This document shows positions 45,298 to 48,794 of a stretch of 48,794 nt of DNA, in pieces. The DNA is from an uncultured Kiritimatiellota bacterium. GTDB taxonomy: Bacteria > Verrucomicrobiota > Kiritimatiellia > RFP12 > UBA1067. Below the pieces are notes generated by a model. That model was given only the letters and a program-made list of their open reading frames with translations, searched no databases and had not been told where the DNA came from. The stretch lies in the NCBI GenBank assembly GCA_934654805.1, contig CAKUGW010000005.1, positions 1 through 48,794 of the forward strand. The letters run 5' to 3'. How positions within the stretch are numbered: position 1 is the stretch's first letter; every line of letters starts with the position of its first letter. The translations under genes and the position numbers were made by a program.

Positions 45298-46575
45298 TCA
45301 GCCGACCTTCGCCAGCGCCTGCTTCAGGTCGGCGATGAGGTCGTCCGGATCCTCCAGCCCGACCGAGAGGCGGATGAGGTCCGGCGGGATGCCGGCGGCC
45401 TTGAGCTGCTCGTCGGAGAGCTGGCGGTGCGTGTGCGACGCCGGGTGCAGCACGCAGCTCCAGGCGTCGGCGACGTGCGTGACGATGCCGATCACCTTCA
45501 GCGCGTCCATGAACTTCACGGCCGCCGCGCGCCCGCCCCTGACGCCGAACGTCAGCACGCCGCACGGCGCGGGGCCGTCGAACTGCTTCCTGAGGAGCCT
45601 GTGGTACGGCGAGTCCTTCAGGCCCGCGAAGCTGACCCACGCGACCTTCTTCTGCGCCTTGAGCCACGTCGCGACCTTCAGCGCGCTCTCCGCGTGGCGG
45701 CGGATGCGCACGTGCAGGGACTCGAGCCCGAGGTTCACGAGGAAGGCGTTGAACGGGGACGGGATCGAGCCGTAGTCGCGCATCAGGTGCGCCGTGCACT
45801 TCGTGATGTAGGCGAGCTTGCCGAACGCCTTCGTGTAGCTGAGGCCGTGGTACGAGGCGTCCGGCTCGACGAGGCCGGGGAACCTGTCCGCGTGCGCCGC
45901 CCAGTCGAAGTTGCCCGAATCGACGACGCAGCCGCCGACCTGCGCGGAGTGGCCGTCCATGTACTTCGTCGTCGCGTGCGTGACGATGTCGCAGCCGAAT
46001 TCGAACGGACGGCACAGGACCGGCGTCGGGAACGTGTTGTCGACGATGAGCGGCACGCCGTTTTTGTGCGCGATCTTCGCGAACTTCGCGATGTCGAGGA
46101 TCGCCCCCGACGGGTTCGAGACCGTCTCGCCGAAGACGCACTTCGTGTTCGGGCGGAACGCCTTCTGGATCGTCTTCGCGTCCGCGTCCGGGTCGACGAA
46201 CGTGTAGTCGACGCCCATCTGCCGCAGGGAGACGTTGAAGAGGTTGAACGTGCCGCCGTAGATCTGGGCGGACGCGACGACGTGGTCGCCCGCCTGGCAG
46301 ATGTTGCGGACGGCGAAGAAGTTCGCCGCCTGGCCGGAACTCGTCAGGATCGCCGCGACGCCGCCCTCGAGCGCGGCGATCTTCTTCGCGACCGCGTCGT
46401 TCGTCGGGTTCGCGAGGCGCGTGTAGAAGTAGCCGGGCGCCTTCAGGTCGAAGAGGTCGGCCATGTGCTCGGACGTGTCGTAGCGGAAGGTCGTCGTCTG
46501 GAAGATCGGGACCTGGCGGGCCTCGCCGCATTTCGGCTGCCAGCCGCCCTGGACGCACAGCGTGTCGATTTTCAT
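45298..46575 (-). CDS. O-acetylhomoserine sulfhydrylase-type PLP enzyme
   Basis: The 425-residue protein belongs to the Cys/Met-metabolism PLP family. It opens KIDTLCVQGGWQPKCGEARQ and has QTTTFRYDTSEHMADLFDL and YTRLANPTNDAVAKKIAALEGG. PLP lysine is K204 in THATTKYMDGHS. The MetY subgroup ending LIRLSVGLEDPDDLIADL is also present. MetY makes homocysteine from O-acetylhomoserine and sulfide; cystathionine-type activity cannot be excluded. The ATG at 46575 almost abuts the stop of the small membrane-protein gene, so they share a promoter. No SAM or T-box riboswitch is visible upstream. Confidence 0.9.
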   Translation of the reverse strand: MKIDTLCVQGGWQPKCGEARQVPIFQTTTFRYDTSEHMADLFDLKAPGYFYTRLANPTNDAVAKKIAALEGGVAAILTSSGQAANFFAVRNICQAGDHVVASAQIYGGTFNLFNVSLRQMGVDYTFVDPDADAKTIQKAFRPNTKCVFGETVSNPSGAILDIAKFAKIAHKNGVPLIVDNTFPTPVLCRPFEFGCDIVTHATTKYMDGHSAQVGGCVVDSGNFDWAAHADRFPGLVEPDASYHGLSYTKAFGKLAYITKCTAHLMRDYGSIPSPFNAFLVNLGLESLHVRIRRHAESALKVATWLKAQKKVAWVSFAGLKDSPYHRLLRKQFDGPAPCGVLTFGVRGGRAAAVKFMDALKVIGIVTHVADAWSCVLHPASHTHRQLSDEQLKAAGIPPDLIRLSVGLEDPDDLIADLKQALAKVG

Positions 46576-46577
46576 GT

Positions 46578-46856
46578 TCAGTATTCGCTTTCTTCAATGT
46601 CGGCCATCTGCAGCTCGCGCAGCTGCCGGGCCTGTGAGAGGGAAATGACCCCGAGGACGATCAGGGCCACGGACAGGATGACGTACCCCGCCGAGATCGC
46701 CCACGGCCGCCAGTTCCACGGGTCGTCGCCGATCACGCGGTACGGGCGTATGCCCTGCCGGCGCAGTTTCGCATACGCATCCGCCCGGTCGCGCGCGGCG
46801 ATCTCGCCCGCGTGACTGACGTTCGCATGGTCCTGATAGAGGTACTTGTAGTTCAA
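46578..46856 (-). CDS. Small membrane protein with GspF-like N-terminal motif
   Basis: The 92-residue product opens with YKYLYQDHANVSHAGEIAARD and RADAYAKLRRQGIRPYRV. This is like the start of type II secretion/type IV pilus GspF/PilC proteins ('G-x-I-x-A-x-x-x-x-x-A-x-x-x-LR-x-x-GI-P'). One transmembrane helix (about residues 52-75) follows, and the rest of GspF is missing. It may be a stand-alone relative with unknown role. A TTG at 46856, 9 nt after the -10 box, is the best start; no ATG fits. It is the first gene of the unit that includes the MetY-like enzyme. Confidence 0.65.
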   Translation of the reverse strand: MNYKYLYQDHANVSHAGEIAARDRADAYAKLRRQGIRPYRVIGDDPWNWRPWAISAGYVILSVALIVLGVISLSQARQLRELQMADIEESEY

Positions 46857-46865
46857 GGTTCGGGT

Positions 46866-46873
46866 ATTATAGC
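46866..46873 (-). promoter_or_regulatory. Promoter of the small membrane protein/metY-like operon
   Basis: On the minus strand TTTTTGC then TATAAT (46871-46866); a TTG start follows 9 nt later. It is divergent from the tRNA promoter at 46907, so both share about 35 bp of regulatory DNA. Confidence 0.65.
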
Positions 46874-46906
46874 AAAAATCCTCCGCACAAACGCAGGGAG
46901 ATTTGA

Positions 46907-46912
46907 TATAAT
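46907..46912 (+). promoter_or_regulatory. Promoter of tRNA-Lys
   Basis: TTTGA then TATAAT (46907-46912), followed by ACGCG as in the protein-gene promoters. The tRNA begins 24 nt downstream. Confidence 0.65.
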
Positions 46913-46935
46913 ACGCGCTGTTTTGCAACCCCTGT

Positions 46936-47008
46936 CGGACTGTAGCTCAGCTGGTAGAGCACGACACTTTTAATGTTGGGGTCGCGGGTCCGATCCCCGC
47001 CAGTCCGA
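46936..47008 (+). tRNA. tRNA-Lys (UUU anticodon)
   Basis: A 73-nt cloverleaf. Acceptor CGGACTG (46936-46942) pairs with CAGTCCG (47001-47007), discriminator A at 47008. The D arm is GCTC...GAGC with the AGCTGGTA loop. The anticodon stem CGACA/TGTTG holds loop CTTTTAA, so the anticodon is TTT. The T arm GCGGG/CCCGC has a 7-nt TCCGATC loop. The sequence after position 47008 is CCG, so the 3' CCA is not encoded and must be added. Confidence 0.95.
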
Positions 47009-47091
47009 CCGCTCCAGCTTTGATGCGTTTGATGCGGATGAGCTTTTGTCGCACGAATTCACGCTGCGGGCAACAGTCCGCTCCGAGGCCT

Positions 47092-47574
47092 TCACGCCTC
47101 CGGCAGGACGAAGAGCAGGACGAGGTTCGTGAGGTTGAAGAGCGCGTGGTTCAGCATCGTGCACCAGAGGCGGCCCGTCTTGCGGTAAAGCCAGCACTGC
47201 GCGAGGCCGAAGAAGAAGAGCGCGAGGAACGCCGCGTCCGGCCACGGCTGGGCGAGATAGTGCGCCGCCGCGAAGAGCGCGGAAAAGAAGAAGAACCAGC
47301 CCCAGTTCCGAAGCCACCGCGTCGGCAGCCGGAAGACCATCTCCTCCGCCGCCGGCATCAGCACGACGACCTGCGCGACGAGGAACGCCGCCATGCCGAA
47401 GCGCCGGGCCGAGTCGAACGCATGCGCCAGATGCTGCCGCACGACGTCGATGTTCTGCTGGTCGGGCAGGTCGATGCCGAGCCACCCCGCGACCGTCTTC
47501 GTCAGAAAGCACAGGCCGATGGTCGCAAGCGCGATCACCGGCCAGGCCTTGAGCGTGAACGCGAGGCGGTTCAC
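47092..47574 (-). CDS. CPBP family intramembrane glutamic protease
   Basis: The 160-residue membrane protein has four to five hydrophobic helices and the three CPBP (Abi/Rce1-like) motifs: E77-E78-MVF-R82, F101-AAAH105, and H143-ALFN147. These form the metal-independent active site of Rce1-type proteases. Bacterial members process or protect against peptides, but most have no known substrate. The GTG start at 47574 overlaps the aspS stop (GTGA), so it is coupled to aspS. It is shorter than many relatives, but all three motifs are present. Confidence 0.85.
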   Translation of the reverse strand: MNRLAFTLKAWPVIALATIGLCFLTKTVAGWLGIDLPDQQNIDVVRQHLAHAFDSARRFGMAAFLVAQVVVLMPAAEEMVFRLPTRWLRNWGWFFFFSALFAAAHYLAQPWPDAAFLALFFFGLAQCWLYRKTGRLWCTMLNHALFNLTNLVLLFVLPEA

Positions 47575-48794
47575 TTCGCCTCGACCTCGCTGCCCGTGCC
47601 GCGAATCTTCAGGTGAAGCTCGCGGAGCTGCTGCTCGGTCACGTAGTTCGGCGCGTTCATCATGAGGTCCTGCGCCTTCTGGTTCATCGGGAACGCGATC
47701 ACCTCGCGGATGTTCGGCGTGTCGGTGAGCAGCATGACCATGCGGTCGACGCCCGGCGCGATGCCTCCGTGCGGCGGCGCGCCGAACTGGAAGGCGTTGT
47801 AGAGGCAGCCGAACTTCTGCTGGACGACTTCGCGCGGATAGCCCGCGATCTCGAACGCCCGCTCCATGATGTCGATGCGGTGGTTGCGGATCGCGCCCGA
47901 CGAGAGCTCGATGCCGTTGCAGACGACGTCGTACTGGTAGGCCTCGATCGCGAGCGGATCCGGCCCGTTCAGCGCCTCCAGCCCGCCCTGCGGCATCGAG
48001 AACGGGTTGTGCGAGAAGATGATCTTGCCCGTCTCGGGATCCTTCTCAAAGAACGGGAAGTCGACGATCCAGCAGAACTTGTAGCACCCGTGCTCGGGTT
48101 CGTGAGATGGCTGGCGATGTCGGTGCGCACGAGGCCCGACAGGCGGTTGCACTCGTCCACGTCGGCCGCCATGAAGAAGAGCGCGTCGCCCGGCTCCATG
48201 CCCGCGAGCGCCTTCATCTCCTCGAGCTGCTCCGGCGAGAGGAACTTCGCGATCGGCCCCTTGAGCTCGCCGTCCTTCGTCCAGCTGATGTAGCCGAGGC
48301 CCTTGCCGCCGTTCTCCTTCACGAACGCCTCGCGCTTGTCGAACCACGTGCGCGTCTCGACGCCGACGATGCCCTTCACGAGCAGGCCCTTGACGAGGCC
48401 GCCGGACGTCGCGACGTTCGCGAACGCCTTGAAGTTCGCCCGCGCGAAGAAGTCGTTCATGCTGAACCACTTGAGCGGGTTGCGGAGGTCGGGCTTGTCC
48501 GACCCGTACGTCATCATCGCGTCGCGGTACTTGATGCGCGGCCACGGGGCCTCGTTGCAGGCCCAGGTCGAGAACTTCCTGAACGTCTTGCCGACGACGT
48601 CCTCCACGACGGCGAAGATCTCGTCCTGCGTGACGTACGACATCTCGATGTCCATCTGGTAGAACTCGCCCGGGCTGCGGTCGGCGCGCGCGGCCTCGTC
48701 GCGGAAGCACGGCGCGATCTGGAAGTAGCGGTCGAAGCCCGAGACCATCAGGAGCTGCTTGAACATCTGCGGCGCCTGCGGGAGCGCGTAGAAC
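47571..48794 (-). CDS. aspS: Aspartyl-tRNA synthetase, partial and with a frameshift
   Basis: Charges tRNA-Asp (or tRNA-Asp/Asn). The N-terminal anticodon domain lies beyond the right edge. The visible part runs from the class II core YALPQAPQMFKQLLM and FQIAPCFRDE through the bacterial GAD insertion. It continues to YKFCWIVDFPFFE, FSHNPFSMPQGG, YDVVCNGIELSSGAIRNH and FGAPPHGGIAPGVDRMVMLL, where motif 3 is intact. Homology changes frame near 48101: the first frame gives GLVRTDIASHL, the continuation is EPEHGCYKFCWIV, consistent with one missing base. Since the gene is usually essential, an assembly error is quite possible. CPBP overlaps its stop. Confidence 0.9.
   Translation of the reverse strand, partial: VLRAPAGAADVQAAPDGLGLRPLLPDRAVLPRRGRARRPQPGRVLPDGHRDVVRHAGRDLRRRGGRRRQDVQEVLDLGLQRGPVAAHQVPRRDDDVRVGQARPPQPAQVVQHERLLRAGELQGVRERRDVRRPRQGPAREGHRRRRDAHVVRQARGVREGERRQGPRLHQLDEGRRAQGADREVPLAGAARGDEGARGHGAGRRALLHGGRRGRVQPPVGPRAHRHRQPSHEPEHGCYKFCWIVDFPFFEKDPETGKIIFSHNPFSMPQGGLEALNGPDPLAIEAYQYDVVCNGIELSSGAIRNHRIDIMERAFEIAGYPREVVQQKFGCLYNAFQFGAPPHGGIAPGVDRMVMLLTDTPNIREVIAFPMNQKAQDLMMNAPNYVTEQQLRELHLKIRGTGSEVEAK

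Noticed and set aside
45226..45298. Riboswitch upstream of prs or the metY-like gene
   Set aside because: Leaders are only about 30 nt or shorter; there is no space for a purine, PRPP or SAM riboswitch.
47009..47060. Possible terminator after tRNA-Lys
   Set aside because: GCTC and GAGC TTTT can pair over a long loop, but a 4-bp stem is too weak to support a terminator.

Overview
The window is about 49 kb of GC-rich bacterial DNA with dense coding. The gene content suggests an anaerobic, glycan-degrading member of the PVC group. A gut-type Kiritimatiellota or a neighbouring Verrucomicrobiota/Lentisphaerota lineage fits best. Pointers are a HydF maturase for [FeFe] hydrogenase, two DUF1080 proteins, Tat-exported lipoprotein versions of a Gfo/Idh/MocA oxidoreductase and a TIM-barrel epimerase, GH2/GH27/GH78/GH97 enzymes, a XylR-type (sugar-binding plus AraC) regulator and a beta-strand-repeat exported protein. 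The taxonomic call is inference; no rRNA is present.

Layout. Positions 1-2602 hold the end of an alpha-2-macroglobulin-like gene overlapping pbpC. Positions 2636-8536 carry an MFS transporter, carB (with unusual in-frame insertions) and hydF. Positions 8600-12680 carry a secreted GH2 enzyme converging on an NhaC-type antiporter. Positions 12802-20188 are mixed housekeeping: a YchJ/SEC-C protein, an unknown protein, ParA, two glycosyltransferases, a coiled-coil exported protein, a PlsC-like acyltransferase and an M18 aminopeptidase. Positions 20277-27203 form one co-directional sugar operon: DUF1080 lipoprotein, second DUF1080 protein, Tat oxidoreductase, Tat TIM-barrel protein, DedA protein and GH27. 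It resembles a pathway that oxidises glycosides at C3 and then cleaves them. Positions 27254-40100 form a second glycan locus: regulator, exported surface protein, a 2065-residue three-enzyme fusion (GH78-like, clan GH-A, SGNH esterase), a GH78 remnant, GH97 and a broken SGNH gene. Positions 40216-43159 contain a frameshifted oligopeptide-type ABC ATPase and two little-known membrane or exported proteins. Positions 43196-48794 carry an M24 peptidase, prs, a metY-like gene, a small membrane protein, tRNA-Lys, a CPBP protease and aspS (frameshifted, runs off the right edge).

Two window-wide patterns stand out. First, thirteen near-identical promoters (often TTTGGTATAAT, sometimes with TTGACG 18 bp upstream) sit very close to start codons. 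In four cases exactly 6 nt separate the -10 box from an initiator codon, so many mRNAs should be leaderless. Some of those leaderless starts open tiny ORFs that run into the next gene. Second, short tandem repeats with 7- or 8-nt units (GGAARAR, TCGAATRR, GGTGGAAA) lie between genes and also inside the reading frames of carB and the M18 peptidase. In carB they make a 139-bp element with perfect 26-bp inverted ends.

No stretch longer than 300 bases lacks a gene or gene remnant.
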